Assembly: GCF_009711975.1 (NCBI RefSeq)
Contig: NZ_VIKW01000001.1
Coordinates: 311,586-344,565 of the forward strand
Reading direction: 5' to 3'
DNA: 32,980 nucleotides
From: Anabaena sp. UHCC 0204
GTDB taxonomy: Bacteria > Cyanobacteriota > Cyanobacteriia > Cyanobacteriales > Nostocaceae
Shown: positions 32,682-32,980 of the stretch, one piece after another
Layout of the letters: every line of letters begins with the position of its first letter
Numbering within the stretch: the stretch's first letter is position 1
The notes under the pieces: generated by a model
Database searches by the model: none
What the model was told of the DNA's origin: nothing
What the model saw: only the letters and a program-made list of their open reading frames with translations
Position numbers and translations under genes: made by a program

Positions 32682-32980
32682 ATGCAAGTATATGGAGCTA
32701 ATCGTTGGTAAAATATAACAAAAAATAATTAAGAATAGCTAAACTCATGAGCAACAAGATCAACCCTGAGAAAAATGATAAATTCATCTGTTAATCTCCC
32801 ATTAATCCTGGGTAAATCGTGCAGCGAAAAGCTTCAAATGGCGCAAAATCTATTTTTGTTCGGGTAGTCATCCCTGACAAATTTTCAATAGACTCCTTTT
32901 CCCATAAAGCTTTTATCCACTAGTTCCACCCCCTCAAAAACAAGATTTAAAAAACCCTTGACAGAAAAAGGAGAGGTTGA
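32682..32980. other. 3' end of the window, intergenic
   Basis: These 299 bp contain no gene I can support. TTGACA at 32958-32963 followed by an AAGGAGAGG-like sequence at 32968-32976 could be the -35 box or leader of a gene starting beyond the window, but the sequence ends where a -10 box would lie. Confidence 0.35.

Overview
The window comes from a filamentous heterocyst-type (nostocalean) cyanobacterium close to Anabaena, Dolichospermum or Nostoc. This rests on the gene content (mreBCD, SphS/SphR phosphate regulators, an SLH-OprB porin, DUF3318, DUF4168, a pair of ZicK/ZacK-like coiled-coil proteins), at least a dozen HIP1 octamers (GCGATCGC), AT-rich spacers, heptamer short tandem repeats, and several small inverted-repeat elements of the kind that litter nostocalean genomes. 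No rRNA, tRNA, CRISPR array, prophage or intact insertion sequence was seen.

Layout. 1-4.4 kb: a CPA2 cation/proton antiporter and a large one-polypeptide MmeI-like restriction-modification enzyme, both on the minus strand, with a MITE-like repeat just upstream of the latter. 4.5-6 kb: a secreted SIMPL-domain protein and, convergent across a heptamer-repeat tract, a short SSB. 6.3-10.3 kb: mreB, mreC, mreD and ribD in line, with a 143-bp inverted-repeat element between mreB and mreC. 10.5-16.8 kb: a structured AT-rich spacer, then a GAF sensor kinase, a four-PAS hybrid kinase whose last receiver domain is truncated next to a MITE, and a single-domain response regulator. 16.8-19.5 kb: a phosphorothioation-associated putative methyltransferase whose outer domain occurs twice, convergent with an M15-like peptidase-fold protein. 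19.7-21.7 kb: a pentapeptide-repeat protein, relics of mobile elements, a small unrecognised gene pair, and a 56-residue ribbon-helix-helix protein. 21.8-23.9 kb: two paralogous coiled-coil proteins, best read as ZacK and ZicK. 24.1-29 kb: sphR, sphS, phoU and a porin ending in a strong terminator. 29-32.7 kb: a small Cys/His protein, DUF3318, a 2H phosphoesterase, holA, and a secreted DUF4168 protein.

How they fit together. Two shape-determining systems lie within 18 kb: MreBCD (elongasome) and ZicK/ZacK (heteropolymer said to bind MreB). The sphR-sphS-phoU-porin set is a phosphate-sensing unit with an outer-membrane channel. The three tandem signalling genes could form a phosphorelay. The methyltransferase and the MmeI-like enzyme suggest DNA modification or defence.

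The observations I find most worth checking are a perfect match to the remembered Anabaena LexA consensus, placed at the predicted transcription start of zicK; the duplicated domain flanking the orphan methyltransferase; and the truncated receiver domain abutting a MITE. Family names come from reading the translated sequences and from memory; no database search was run.
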